From Steromphala cineraria (taxonomy: Eukaryota; Mollusca; Gastropoda; Trochida; Trochidae), in the NCBI GenBank assembly GCA_916613615.1, contig OU744720.1, forward strand, positions 2,459,749 through 2,523,748: DNA of 64,000 bases. The letters run 5' to 3'. The notes beneath the pieces were generated by a model that worked only from the letters and a program-made list of their open reading frames with translations, was not told the origin of the DNA and did no database searches. The translations under genes and the position numbers were made by a program. Positions 37,480 through 49,430 of this stretch are shown piece after piece (within the stretch, counting starts at the first letter, position 1; every line of letters begins with the position of its first letter).

Positions 37480-38080
37480 TGCCCACCCCCGCTCCTTTTT
37501 ATTACTCCATTTCAGAACTATCAACAGGTTATTAGTCACGTATGTCAAGATGTGTTGAACCTAGAGGCTTATACGGTCTCAATCAGTCTTCATACTTTTT
37601 ACCCATTGAAAAAATAAGCGTGTCAGAAATTTTAAGAATAGATTTACAAAATTTGACAGAAAATCTTTTCCTCCCAAAGTAGAAAGGACCTTGATCTTTT
37701 TATCCCCTTCTTCCCTTTAATTTCAAAACCTAAGGCGTAATAGTGTTAAGTTAACGAAAATATATTAAGACATAATGCGAGAAAAAAGAAGACTTTCTAA
37801 ACTTTAAGTGACAAGTTGTCATGTGTCCTTAAATTTCACGTTAAAATGTTTCATGCAGGGGTATACCTTAAAAGCTTTACTTAATTTCTATGCAGCAAAA
37901 TTACTCATGTCATTGAACTTTATTTAAGAATTTCTTTATGCTTTTTATCTCGTAATGATAATTTAATCAAGTTCAAAGGTTATGACGCTCATCAATCCAA
38001 CTTGCCGTAATGTATTCAAAAAATATATTCAAGAATGTTCAGTTTAGTAGAGACGGCCATTGTATGGAAAACACAGGGGC
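37480..38080. repeat. Recurrent block f/c, copy 3
   Basis: CAGAACTATCAACAGGTTAT, GTCAAGATGTGTTGAACCTA, GAGGCTTATACGG and AAAAAATAAGCGTGTCAGAA form the f part. GTGTTAAGTTAACGAAAATA, TAAGACATAATGCGAGAAAA, ACTTTAAGTGACAAGTTGTC and ATGCAGCAAAATTACTCA form the c part. It is closest to copy 4. The c anchor is 3,431 bp from copy 2. Confidence 0.65.
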
Positions 38081-38224
38081 ACATATAAAAAAATTGGAAA
38101 TTATTTGTGTGTCACATATATGTATTGTTTTAATGTTATAAGATATAAGAAGGTATAAAACAATGAAGAGGTTGATACAAAAGACAAAAGAAGATTCACA
38201 GACTAAATGACGATGAATGACAGA

Positions 38225-38340
38225 ACGTAAGCTAACTGTCAGCTTCTCCTTCTCTCTTCTTACACGTCGTCTCACGCCACGACTTCTTTATACTTGCTAT
38301 TATCAAATGCAAGAAGACTTTTATATTTTTATATTTCACT
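38225..38340. repeat. Recurrent block l, copy 1
   Basis: AAGCTAACTGTCAGCT, CACGCCACGACTTC, TTGCTATTATCAAATGCAAG align with TAAACTGTCAGCTCTACC, GCAGACACTTC and CTGCTTTTGTCAAATGAAGG in the duplicated pair at 55.15 and 60.6 kb. Divergence is high. Confidence 0.45.
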
Positions 38341-38509
38341 CTTTGCATAAAGCCCAGATAGGGAAAACGATTTTTGCGACTTTAAGTGGCACATATTTTT
38401 TCTTTGTTCCTGTCTTTTGTTATAAAAATTTGGTAAAGACATTCTGATACTTTTTGTGTGAAAGCTAAACATACTGGGGAAACAGTCAAGTTTTATCATT
38501 AACCTCCAT

Positions 38510-38685
38510 CGCTTCTATAGAACAGACACAGTGTTGGGTTTACAGCGTATCCTATAGGTCTGGAAGGTGAGGGAATCAATTGGTATGGAGGTGTTAACTT
38601 TAGTAACGGACCGCCTCTGGTGGAAATAGAGCTGCATTATCATGTGTACGTTATCATGTCATAAGTTTCTTCATGACATGTATAA
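38510..38685. repeat. Recurrent block g, copy 1
   Basis: It carries GTGAGGGAATCAATTGG, GGTGTTAACTTTAGTAACGG, GGACCGCCTCTGGTGG and ATAGAGCTGCATTATCATGT. The same series lies in unit 4 at 42.18-42.29 kb, about 3.6 kb away. Confidence 0.55.
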
Positions 38686-38934
38686 TAAAGATAAGTTATA
38701 ACTTGACTACTTTTTAAAATATGTTACTGTGTACATTTCTCGTCTGTTTAAGTTATTGTAAATTGTTTTCTATGGTAACCTTCATTCATCTTAATATATC
38801 AATATAAAATATCTTGTACTCTTCTACACAATGTATAAAATGGTAATTCCAACATTAGTTCTTATACATTTTGTTTGGAATAATGTACAGTCAATCCTGC
38901 TCACACGGTCCCATCTCGTCGAAACATTACCAAC

Positions 38935-39137
38935 GCTAAATGTGCAATCCCTCTACTTTATGTGACACTGTTAGTTCATCAATGCTTTAATTCTAGTCCA
39001 CATTTCAGAGTTTATGAACATCACAGCATTCATGCAAAAACCAGATCATTCTCCTGGGTCCTGTATGAATTTATTCTCTCAATCCTGGTTACTCTCCAGT
39101 AAGGACATTCGTTACCACATGATGTTAACTGCCACGT
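38935..39137. repeat. Recurrent block a, copy 4 (array unit 4)
   Basis: GCTAAATGTGCAATCCCTCT, TTCATCAATGCTTTAATTC, TAGTCCACATTTCAGAG, GAACATCACAGCATTCATGC, TTCTCCTGGGTCCTGTATGA and GACATTCGTTACCACATGAT mark the copy, 2,952 bp from copy 3. No later unit has a recognisable block a. Confidence 0.65.
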
Positions 39138-39589
39138 GCGATGTTATATTTGCGCCTAACTAACTAACGATGCTGCATTTTATTTGACTCGATACTACAA
39201 GGCAATTGAACAAATGGTGCAAACTTTCAGTCATGTAATTAATACCCGATACGGGAGACTAAGTTTTTAATTATCAATTCCCCTATTTTTCACCTTTGAA
39301 TTACACCGTGAACGAACAACATCATTAAAATACCCTTTTCCAAAGTGTTGGGATGGCATACAATACAATGTTCTAAACTCGGGCTCATTTTGACACATGG
39401 CTGTTGAAATATAATGAAACAAAGTATGGTTTCTATTTGAAATGTGGAATTTTATTTTCCAAAAATTCATTTATCTAAAACTATGTAACTATTTCTTTTT
39501 AACAAATCAACACATTTAAGCCGTTTTTATATAATTGATAACATTAAGAGTTGAAACAAAAACCATGAGCACCATTATGTGTATATTCA

Positions 39590-40058
39590 GGAAGAGTAGC
39601 CGTGACACTGCTGTGGTTATGCGGAGGCACGTTGTCACCTACGGCCATATTTTGTAACATGAAAGACTTTTTCATAAGTCCTGGGCTTGACATTATTGCC
39701 TTCTAGATCTTGAACATGCTGTACATGTTTTACACTTGCCTCCAAGCACACTAACCGTTTGAGTTTGAATTTGACTTGTATTGTTCTGTGTAAATGTGTT
39801 AATAGCTTTGTGAGTGGGTGGTTTATCACCTCCAGGATATCAACTTTAATCTGTGGAAACTTCTTACATAAAGTATTGATGCTTCTGATACTAACACATA
39901 AGCTTTGTTTGCTAAATTGTGAACGCTTGATGAGACGCAGATTAGGATTCCTATACTAATTGTTTATTCTGTCAGCATTTCATGACTGAGCCCGTTAGGT
40001 TTTCTATTTACCGATTTCTAGAATAATATATACAATTTTAAACTGACAATTATTTTGC
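39590..40058. repeat. Recurrent block e, tandem copy A
   Basis: Landmarks: CACGTTGTCACCTACGGCCA, TACACTTGCCTCCAAGCAC, GTGTAAATGTGTTAATAGCT, GTGAGTGGGTGGTTT, AACTTCTTACATAAAGTATT, TGTTTATTCTGTCAGCATTT and TTTACCGATTTCTAGAATAA. Every landmark returns in the same order 620-640 bp downstream, making this a local tandem duplication inside unit 4. No open frame is shared by the two copies. Confidence 0.75.
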
Positions 40059-40107
40059 TATATTTCTCTTTAAACACACAAAAGTTACTGTACATGTCTA
40101 TTACAAC

Positions 40108-40182
40108 AAGAATACTACATTTCAATATACAAAGAATACTACATTTTAATATACAAAGAATACTACATTTTGATATACAAAA
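40108..40182. repeat. Tandem repeat, three units of 24 bp
   Basis: AAGAATACTACATTT followed by .ATATACA repeats at 40108, 40132 and 40156 with few changes. It lies in the spacer between the two tandem copies of block e. Confidence 0.85.
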
Positions 40183-40222
40183 TTGATACTGATTGATTTT
40201 AACAGTTAAACCGGAATACTAA

Positions 40223-40680
40223 AGTGAGAGGCAGATGTCAGATGACCCTCCTGTGTTGATGCTGAAACACGTTGTCACCTACAGCTATATTGTCATGTGG
40301 AACATTTTCCACAAGCCATGTGTTTGATATGATTGTTTTTTATGCTTTTAATGTTCATTTATATTACACTTGGCTCCAATCAAACTTACAGTTTTAATTT
40401 AAAAATGACTTGAATCGTTCCATGCATATGTGTTAATATCTCTGTAAGTGGATGGTTTTGACATTTCAAGGAAATACGTTTTAGTCAAGGGTAACTTCTT
40501 ACAGAATACATTGATGCTTATGATACATTTTAACACATGCTAAATTGTGAGATGACACCGGTTTCGATTCCATTGCAACAAACTGTTTATTCTGTCGGCA
40601 TTTAACGATTTAGTCCCTTATGTTGATATTTACCGATTTGTATAATAAAATATACATTTTCGTAATAACATTTCTTTAAA
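40223..40680. repeat. Recurrent block e, tandem copy B
   Basis: CACGTTGTCACCTACAGCTA, TACACTTGGCTCCAATCA, TGCATATGTGTTAATATCTC, GTAAGTGGATGGTTT, AACTTCTTACAGAATACATT, TGTTTATTCTGTCGGCATTT and TTTACCGATTTGTATAATAA match copy A at 39590-40058. By eye the two are roughly three-quarters identical with several indels. Confidence 0.75.
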
Positions 40681-40859
40681 ATCCCCCCAAAAAACTATAT
40701 TTTGGTGAAGAAAATTTATAATGACGATACATCTTACTAAATAAACAGGAGTACAAGTGTCTCTGTAGGTAGAAAAGGAGAGACATAAAGAGCTTTCAAA
40801 TCGGAAACGATCTCAAACGTAATATGAATAAACTATTTCAATTATCACAATCCAACAAA

Positions 40860-41470
40860 CTGACCAACAGTTGTTATTGCCATTTTTCTTAACAAATCAT
40901 TAGGAACTATCAAACAGGTTCTTAGTTACACATGTCAGATGCTTTGGACCTAGGGGCTTATACGGGTTACTCTATCAATCTTCCTCTTTTTTTTACTCTT
41001 TGAAAAAAATAAGCTTTTCACAATTTCTTTAGAATAAATTGATGTAAAATTGACAGGAAAGCTTTTCCTCTCTTAAGTTTAAAAGAACTGGGTTTTCTTA
41101 TCCCGTTCTTTCCTTTAATATCATTACTTAAGGTGTAATTGTGTTAACTTAGCGAAAGTATGTTTAAGACATTATTCAAGAAAAAGAAATCCTTCTAAGC
41201 TATAAAAATGAAAACTTGTCACTTGTCCTTACAAATTTGTATGAAATTGGTTTGATGCTGGGTATTCTTATGGAGATTATTTCAATTTTTATACAGCAAA
41301 GTCACTCAAGTTAATAAATCAAAAATAACACATGACAATGCCATTATTGATATTTTTATCTTGTGATTATGGTTTAGTTATGTTCAAAGGATATTTAAAT
41401 TCGTCACACTGACTCTCCAGAATGTTTTAATTTTGTTTTATTGAGTATTGAATTTAAATATATCAGTTGA
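40860..41470. repeat. Recurrent block f/c, copy 4
   Basis: GGAACTATCAAACAGGTTCT, GGACCTAGGGGCTTATACGG and GAAAAAAATAAGCTTTTC are followed by GTGTTAACTTAGCGAAAGTA, TTTAAGACATTATTCAAGAA, AAACTTGTCACTTGTCC and ATACAGCAAAGTCACTCA. The c anchor is 3,397 bp from copy 3, nearly the same step as between copies 2 and 3. Confidence 0.65.
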
Positions 41471-41859
41471 AACACACTATGGGTGAAATGAGATGTTTTT
41501 CCATCAAAACTTTAGATAAAAAAATCATATGAATATTACGCAAATAAAAGATGTTGTCGACATAATGCATCTTCTTGAACTTGACTGTGTCTATGCATCA
41601 TACACGTAAAGAAACTTTGTCGTAAAAAGTGTTTCCCTCTCTTATCTAGCCTAATGAAGAGATTAAAACGCCAAATTTCAGAACGCCTGCATATAAGAAA
41701 CATGATCAAATTATGTAACAAACCCTAGAATTACGCTCGTTGGGTTCTGAGGACACGATATAGCTAAGTGTTCGTTGTTTCTGTCCCTCGTGGATTAAAT
41801 TATTTTTCAGTTTAGATTGCTATTTTCTTTTTCCTGTTCAGTTTAGGATAGAATGTTTA

Positions 41860-42290
41860 GTGTGCAGCCTCACAAAAATGAATTCCAATGATCAAAACGT
41901 ATTGGTTAAAACAGCTTATATCATTTTAATTGTAACACATGTTTTGCTTGATAACAAATTTTATGAAGTGTTTCATAGGTGTAAAGAATCCAGGTTTATA
42001 TCTACGTTATGCCTATCAGTACATCAGTTCTACCCGCAGGGAGCATGGTTTATAGAAAGGTAAATTAGGATTGGTGAAGAGGCTTTAATGTGTGATGATT
42101 GTTTGGTAGATAGCCCAGAGCAGTTAAAGTCCTATCAGACAGAAGCAGAGAGTTGTGTATACAGTGCATCTTATGTCTCATGTAAGGGAAGGGAATCATT
42201 TCATCAAAGGTGTTAACATAAGCATTGGACCGCCTCGAGCTCAATAGAGCTGCATTGTCTTGTATACATCATCAAGTCACGAATTTTATT
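41860..42290. repeat. Recurrent blocks h and g, copy in unit 4
   Basis: Block h: GGTAAATTAGGATTGGTGAA, GAGGCTTTAAT, GTAGATAGCCCAGAGCAG, shared with 49.2 kb. Block g: GGAAGGGAATCATTTCATC, GGTGTTAACATAAGCATTGG, GGACCGCCTCGAGCTC, shared with 38.5 kb. A 67-codon frame over block h (41860-42063) has no counterpart at 49 kb. The AG|GTAAAT junction after it is donor-like in both copies. Confidence 0.55.
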
Positions 42291-43109
42291 CAAAGTTTTT
42301 AATCATCATTTGAAAATGAGTCAGACTATTTTGAACAATTGATTTATGTGTTCATTTCATCCTTCGTATGATTTTTTAGCTTGTGATAATTTATTCTGAA
42401 GTTAACCTTAATCATACAAATATATAATAGTAAAATTTGAAGATGGTGTCAAACGTAAATGTAATGGTGTAAAATAATATACTTAAGATGACTCATTTTA
42501 ATGATGCCTGGATGCTTTTCCTTTGATTTGCAAAGAAGTCTTTTAAACTAGGCTGTTGATTTATATATGATAAACCTACAACAATAACTTATTAAAGTAA
42601 CAATGAAGTCCTGGCGAGGTTTCCTCCCTCGTGGATCACCGTGTGAAGATCAACTGTAAGGTAGATGAAGATACAGCCGGTGTGCAGTGATGAACATACC
42701 GAGCTGCTATGGGGACTATTGTCTCTGTCATCAGCTCCCGGAAGCTTTACGTATCGAGCTGGCAGGAAGCGCAGTAGACTAGTGCTTGTACTGACACTAA
42801 TGATACTCATCTTCCATTGGATCGCCTTAACTGGTGTTAGATAACGTGATTTAACCATATCTATTCTCAAATGACCATTGGCTTGATAGTTAAGTGGTAT
42901 TTTCACATATTGTTTTAACTGTTTGGCCAGCAGTATTTAAGGGATGGAATACTAAGAATTATCATTGTATCTCTGCCATTTGCACTTTGCGAAACTTGTA
43001 AATTTAATGTGACCTTCCTTCTAGTATTTGAAAATAACTAGATATTAAACCCTACTGGCCATTACAATAAATACTGTACTGTTCAATAACAGCATGCTAC
43101 AGTGCCTGC
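42291..43109. other. Array spacer, no supported feature
   Basis: The 104-codon minus frame at 42592-42906 is unrecognised and has no counterpart in other units. Nothing else is supported. Confidence 0.35.
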
Positions 43110-43275
43110 ACAGGAACGAACCCCGTCATTAAATTGGTTTCTGGCTGCAAAGAAATGAAGATTTACTAAATTTCAGTATTGCCTTAGGTCATTCAAAAAT
43201 ATGATCATTTGAATACTCCATCTGAAATTTTGAAACCCTAATGTCCTTTGTAAATTGTAAGAAATCAAGCAGTGG
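43110..43275. repeat. Recurrent block i, copy in unit 4
   Basis: CTGGCTGCAAAGAAATGAAG, TTTCAGTATTGCCTTAGG, GATCATTTGAATACTCC and TTGAAACCC align with the fuller copies at 49.85 and 57.33 kb. Confidence 0.5.
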
Positions 43276-43749
43276 ATATATTTATCATACGTCGTTATAT
43301 TTAGATCACACTATCTGTAATTGTACAAATTTTGTACGTTTTCGGTTCGAGTTCGATATACGAACTCACACCCTCAGAGTCAGGCAACAGCGCCAACAAT
43401 GACCATCCCAGCAGCTCACTAACTCGTCCGTTTCTTCATACACAAGTTTCACTCTAAACCTCCTTGTAGATTGAACGTCGAGATCTGAAGATAACACCAG
43501 CTTCCTTGTCGACAATGTTAAACATTCACTTATCATTTGACATTACTATGTAACATGTAATAATAACAATACAATCATAATGATAAATTTTGGGGATGAC
43601 GTTTTCTGACAATTGACTTCAAATGGATATAGTTTATGAAAGCCTTGAAATTGCCAATGTTAGGATCATTTATAATACATTTGCCTCTCTGCAAGTTAAT
43701 CATTAGTGGAATACTGTTCTAAGAAAGTGTTTCAAGATATCAAGTTGAT

Positions 43750-44020
43750 GACTTGAATGTAACTGTCATAATTAATTGATGATAAACAGAGCAGCTAGAT
43801 GTCAAGAGTCACAATTAACGGATTTAAAGGTGAACAGACACTTCAAAGAGGCTGATTATATCAGATTAGACAATATCTTATTATTGTGTCAGTTTCCTGT
43901 CGATTCTAGAAATACGCATATGGAATTCATCTAATGTCCATCGAAATTGACGAATCTTTCGAGCAAAGTTGAAGCTGTTAATTAAATGTTTTCTGTGTGT
44001 ATAATAAAGCGTCCCACCTT
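43750..44020. repeat. Recurrent block j, copy 1
   Basis: Landmarks are AACTGTCATAATTAATTGAT, CACTTCAAAGAGGCTGATTA, TATCAGATTAGAC, GAAATACGCATATGGAAT, GTTAATTAAATGTTTTCTGT and AAAGCGTCCCACC. The series is repeated at 58.26-58.47 kb, two array steps away (about 14.45 kb). The 131-codon plus frame starting at 43986 begins inside this block but is not open in the other copy. Confidence 0.65.
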
Positions 44021-46009
44021 CTGTCTGATTGGCCTTTTACCAACATCCAAATCATCAGCTCAGGATCAGAGAAGAAGAAACCCCTTCCGCTCTCAATCTT
44101 TTGCGAATCTCCTAGCAACAAAATTTCAAATGCAACTACCGCCACTGTTAATTCAATTGATGATCACTTCATTATCCCATACACCATTGAGTCGGGTGGA
44201 TGAGGCGGTTAATTGTAACCACGAAATCGGTAAAACCAATGAATTTCTCTGCTTTTTGTTTACTGCGTCATCCTTGTTCTGTAGTTTAGGATTGATAGTT
44301 GATATAAGATTTCATGGCGATCAGACGATGAACGGATTTGGATTTGAATTGTTATTTGGCACAGATTTGGCTGGTTCATAAACTGCCAAAAAAGCTCAAA
44401 TGATGAAATGAAATGTCATGTTCACAAATATTTCGAGTAAATACTTGAATGAACTATGAAAATCTTGATATTTTCAGAATTATCTACCTTTTTTGACAAT
44501 AAAAACATAGTTTGGGTTTTTTAATTAATTAACGTCTTTACAAAATGACAATGCTTATATAATTTGACCACTTGAACGTAATTTCGACTTAATAATACAC
44601 TAGATAATCGAGATGTAAGTTTGAAACTGTCTCCCTCTCCCCCACCCACATATTATATATTGCTATATTTTATTACATGAACTAGACAGTATCAAATCAT
44701 TCTAGAGATAAAATACTCTGGTCTCGTAACATAAGTTTGATGAGGTTTCATGTGAATATACAACTTAAAACTTATACACTCTAAATATTTTATTGCATTA
44801 GAAATTTCTTTAAAACTGATGCTATTTTGTTATTTGAACACATTTAATACCGATATGAAACAAGAGATTTCTATGGAGAGTGAAATTAATCTACAATTTA
44901 TTGATACTTTCCAAGTTTTAATTTGAAATATTAAGCGCTGGTCATGTTACTGAAACAGTGAACGATATTTGAAAAAAATCAAATCTTGGGAGTGCTGATT
45001 TTTACTTTGTGTGAATTAAGAACAGTTGCTATGTTTAAAATTGAAGAAAAAGTTTTATAGATTTTGTTATGCTACGTTTTTTTGTTTTCTTGATAAATTT
45101 CTATCCAGTAAAAAGACACTTTCGTGTGTATCTTTTGACATTTTGTTTGAACCATATTCACTTGACCATTTTAAAGGGAAAGGAACCCCGTTTAAATTAG
45201 TCAATCACCCCGACAGCAAACTTGTATGGTTTAAAAATTTTGATGAATCTTAACGAAAGTAATTTTAATGTTGCACATCTTAAACCTTTAGTGTTTACCT
45301 GTGGCTTCTGCAGCTTTTGCTACAGAACTTAAAGTTCTTTTTATTTCCATATTGTATTTCTATCCGGCATACACAATTTGTTTTAAATGTCAATCGACAA
45401 TGGTACGTTGAAGACGATCTATACACCAATAAGATCAGGCTTAGACAATCGTTTGTTGAAATTAGCACAGGAGTATAGAACACTTCATATTGCCACAATT
45501 AAGGTGTCGGTACACAGCCATTACACTCAGAGAATGCCTCTGTGGCACTGCAGCTCATTATAGTGTTAATCATGTTATGCTTTAATGCACCATCAACGGT
45601 AATTAAAAAGAGGTCGTTGTGTGGTTATAACTGATGTTGTAGTTGTTGAGATGTCTGTTATTTATGAAGGACGAAGAAGATGTTCTTTCATGTTTTTACT
45701 TGGTAAGATACATGTCATCTGTTGACATAATAGAATATGTAATTTGGTAGAAATTTATGTTACTGTTAGTGCTGCTGCGAGAAAGTTGTTTTGTAAATTG
45801 ATTGTTATATGTGGAAAATGTTTTTTTGAAGTTTGTTATCTTCAACGGATGGAGGAAATAATTTTTTTACCTGTATCGGTAGATTTGTCATGCTGTGAAG
45901 AACAAGTCAATCAACATTGTAAAAGCGTTCAAGGGTTATGTTTTCATTCATTTTTATATGAAATCGATGTTCTCAGATTATAAAAGGTTTTAAACTTAAA
46001 ACAACAATC
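44021..46009. other. Array spacer, no supported feature
   Basis: Plus-strand frames of 75 (45026-45253) and 79 codons (45744-45983) lie here. Both are F-, C- and K-rich and neither is recognised. Nothing in other units corresponds to them. Confidence 0.35.
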
Positions 46010-46160
46010 AACACCATGCCTGTGTTAATCAGCCCTGTAGGTCATGTCGCACTGATTCTACTGTGTGAGTCCTGAGACACATTGACACCTACGGCCATGC
46101 TTAACAGTTGGAAATGATTTTACGCAAGTCATATTTTGACAAAATGCTTTTTCACAGAAA
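46010..46160. repeat. Recurrent block e, copy in unit 5
   Basis: ACACATTGACACCTACGGCC and ATGCTTAACAGTTGGAAATG, followed by CGCAAGTCATATTTTGAC, match copy A at 39.63 kb (ACGTTGTCACCTACGGCC, CATAAGTCCTGGGCTTGAC). The spacing from copy A is about 6.45 kb. Confidence 0.5.
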
Positions 46161-47029
46161 CTGTGCAGTAAATGTTCTTAGATTTTGAATTTCGGGCTAG
46201 TTTTAATGAAGTTTATTTCTTATAAAAGTTACAGGGGGAGAATGAAATTTTTGAAATTTCTGTTTATGACGCCTGCGTTTTTAAGTATTGTCAGACAATT
46301 TTACATACATACCTTGAAATTGCAATATCATGAAAAATAATGATTGTAATCATAGGACAATCACCACCGAGTTGATGAATAGAAGTGATGCTTAAATTGC
46401 CCATCACTTTGCCTTTAACAACTGTTGTGGCTAATAGGATTATTTTAGTTTTAATTAATGTTTGGGTTGATTCTTGTTCCTCTGCTAATTTCAAATCTTA
46501 AAGAACAGAATTGATTTCAATTGCAATTATAGCATGATTAACTACATGCCTCCAGGTTACAATGTACATGATTGGTAGATAAAGTAGATGAATTCCTTAT
46601 GGGAAATATAATACAACACAATCCAATTGATTTGAATTGATATTGGACCATGAATGTTACATGATAAGAAGAGTGACGGAATAGAGTCGTGAGAAGGAAA
46701 CGGATTGGTCTCTATAACTGATTACTTTGTAAGCTTATTTCTATCTACTATAAATTATGAACAATGACTATGTAGTTGCATTATAAGTGAACAGTGTATA
46801 TTTGATTAGTAGCTTTATGCTCCTGTGCCTACAGTTTACTTATATGTTTTGTTACAAATTATTTTCAAATGCGGGTTTCTATAGTAAGTAATTATAATAT
46901 TTAAGTTGTTTCTTGAATTTGAGATTTCCTTTTAGAAGAGCATGCAAAACAAACACAATCTATAACAATAGGTTTACGTTTAAATCCATACGATTGATAT
47001 TTTGAAGTATTCCACTATTACTTTTGTAG
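46161..47029. other. Array spacer, no supported feature
   Basis: This is AT-rich unit 5 DNA. No gene or repeat is supported. Confidence 0.35.
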
Positions 47030-47140
47030 TATCCTACTGTCCTAAATACTCCTCCTAAATAATAAATACAGCAGTCGCACTTAACACCTGACACCAATTC
47101 CTTAAGTTGTCCTCTTTTATCAAATCATTTTCACAAGTTG
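47030..47140. repeat. Recurrent block i, second form in unit 5
   Basis: CTCCTAAATAATAAATACAG, CAGTCGCACTTAACACCTG and ACACCAATTCCTTAAGTTG, then CTCTTTTATCAAATCA, place this closest to the unit 1 and 2 copies (28.7 and 33.6 kb) rather than to the copies at 49.9 and 57.4 kb. Confidence 0.5.
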
Positions 47141-48170
47141 CTACCTGATAACGCCACCAATTATTGATGTTAAAATGTAATGATTTGCGTATCGTCTCAG
47201 TGGCTCACAACACGTGTGATTGTTGTCAACACACCTCTCCACATTCAGGAACACATTTACAAGTATAAGGTTGCGAAGCGTTGAATTGTGTCTCTTTACA
47301 CTATGCAATGTGTAAACAATCTACCTTTAAAATTTTACAGAACAAATTTCAACACACCAAAAGTACCACTTACCATCACAACTAAACCTATACTTAGGTC
47401 GAAAATGTTATAAAAATGTATTTATAAAATTTCCTCCTCCACTTTTAAAATTCAGCATCAACATTAAATTAGTGAATATGTCACACATTTGTTTAACATT
47501 CTAACGATCTTGACTGTAACCAATACCAATTTCTCTATATCGTACAAGCTCCTTTCATGTAGTGCATTGATCAACAATCAAACAAGTTTTGCTTTTACTT
47601 ACATGTATGTTATGAACCTTTATGCCCTTTGTTATCAAAGCCAGGTTTTTTTCACACCTTCAAAAAAGGAAGATAAATAACAAAGGAACGAAGCCAGTCT
47701 GATTAAAATCGAATGTGCTTCGAGGAAAAAAGTGTAAAATTATTGTCTCTAGTGGGTTTCGAACCTCACCAGCCCGGCTTACAAGAAAGATATCGTGTGT
47801 GAAACGGACCATACCAATACATATAGTATGTAAGAATAAGAATACTGACTCTTTAAACGAACATCATGAAGATGCAAGAAGAGTAAATACATTATATTTT
47901 AAAAGGAAAAGTTAGAATGATTAAATTGGTTCATTCATCTTTCCTGTGGGAATTTATTCGTTCTCTTTGTACAAGTAAAGACAGGGCTGTAAGGACACAG
48001 TAAAGCAGAAAAGGGAACCTGTGCTTTAGAACACTGGTTCGTATGTGACAGTCAAACAAATGTTAAAGGTGTTGAAAAAGGATATTGTATTTGAAGGTAA
48101 GACTAAAGAAACGATCAAATGAAGACAAACACGACAGTGACTGTCAGTGATATTGACATGATTGTTCAAT

Positions 48171-48397
48171 CTTTAAAGATCCGGGTCTGTAGGGACCACA
48201 GTAAACCGTCAGACCATTGGGATATTTTATGTAAATGTCATTGATATAAGAGATGTTCACTCTTTAAAGATCCGGGTCTGTAGGGACCCCAGTTAACCGT
48301 CAGACCATTGTGATACTGTATGTCAATGTTTTTGATATGAGAGATGTTCACTCTTTAAAGACCCGGATCTATCAGGATCACAGTAAACTGATGGTTA
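48171..48397. repeat. Tandem repeat, 91-bp unit, 2.5 copies
   Basis: CTTTAAAGATCCGGGTCTGT starts at 48171 and 48262, and a decayed version starts at 48353 (91-bp period). The unit continues AGGGACC.CAGT.AACCGTC, CAGACCATTG.GATA and ATATRAGAGATGTTCACT. A more diverged relative (GACAGGGCTGTAAGGACAC) lies near 47990. Its 3' end runs straight into block l. Confidence 0.85.
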
Positions 48398-48399
48398 TG

Positions 48400-48700
48400 T
48401 TCCTCACAAGCTCTCATATGTCTACTCATGTCGCAACTTCTTTTATTATTGCTTTCATGACAAGCAGGAAAATCTATAATGTTCTTCAATATTATACACA
48501 TTGCCGCCAGCTACTTGTCCAAAAGTGAAATGTTCTTTTTAAGACCTGACGAAGTAGCTGCTCTTTTCTTTGTATCTTTCTGTTGTCTTCCAAAGACATT
48601 TTGACTTTTTATAGAAATATTGGGGACTGACACCTCCGCATGCTAGTGAACGATGTCCATTTATTCTTGTTTGCCAACAGCTTGATAAGGATATATAAAT
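48400..48700. repeat. Recurrent block l, copy in unit 5
   Basis: CTCATATGTCTACTCATG, AACTTCTTTTATTATTGCTT, AAATCTATAATGTTCTTCAA and GTCTTCCAAAGACATTTTGA correspond to the 55.16 kb copy without indels over the first 48 bases. Both are open in the same frame there (SHMST...TS.I.AF), but the nucleotide and residue similarity are about equal, so selection on protein is not shown. Confidence 0.5.
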
Positions 48701-49093
48701 CCTAATTACTGCAATACTTACAAAAATTAGCATTCATATTCATTGGATAACTTATAAATGTGATTAAGATATGTTATCAAAAGATTGAAACAGAGCAGAG
48801 AATGATTACCAATATTAATACATCAATATACAAAGCATCCAAGGTTTCTGTTCAGTTACCAACAAGACTTGTCGATGCATAAAGTTAATATTCATCACTT
48901 CTACTCATTTCTTTCTGATATTTCTAAGTTTTATTTGTCCTCCTTGATATAACATTGCGTTATAAAATGTTGTTCTGAATGCCCTAAAACTCAATAAGTC
49001 ATCTTTCTGCAAGGCTACTCAATATGGAATGTTAATTTACAAGACCAAAACATAAAATTAAGAACAGGGTTGCAAAAATAGTTTTTTAATGTT

Positions 49094-49110
49094 CATATAT
49101 ATATATATTT
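49094..49110. repeat. (AT)n microsatellite
   Basis: A short run of alternating AT of about eight units lies just upstream of block h. Confidence 0.75.
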
Positions 49111-49430
49111 ATCTAAGCGTGACACACGTTTGCTCGATGGTTAACTCCATCAAATATTGCGGCTTTGCCAGGGTTTTGTCTATGAAATCAGCAGGTCTTT
49201 CACTGAAGCTGGGTTTAAAGAATGGTAAATCAGGATTGATGAAGAGGCGTAATAAGTGTTCAGTAGATAGCCCAGACAGATTCTCGCTACCCCTTTATGT
49301 TCAAATTCAATTTCATTTAGAGCGATATTGAAGGTATGTTGCCATGATCTCATTACTGCCGTTGGCCACGTATACTTTGAATTCCCTTTAACCAGCCAGA
49401 AACCGCCATACCATTCCAGTGACTTCTTCA
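49110..49430. repeat. Recurrent block h, copy in unit 5
   Basis: GACACACGTTTGCTCGATGG, GGTAAATCAGGATTGATGAA, GAGGCGTAATAAG and GTAGATAGCCCAGACAG repeat the 42-kb copy at a 7.16-kb spacing. The right part (CTCATTACTGCCGTTGGCCA, CGTATACTTTGAATT) also matches CTCATCACCGCCCTTGGCC and TGCGTACTTTGACTT at 56.8 kb. Confidence 0.6.

Noticed and set aside
42592..42906. 104-codon minus-strand frame
   Set aside because: No recognisable motif and no counterpart in other array units.
43986..44381. 131-codon plus-strand frame, the longest outside the minisatellite
   Set aside because: It begins inside recurrent block j, is closed in the other copy, and resembles no known protein.
47740..47800. Minus-strand GGTTCGAAACCC resembling a tRNA T-arm (B box)
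   Set aside because: The T-stem pairs only two bases, no A box at the right distance and no acceptor stem could be found.
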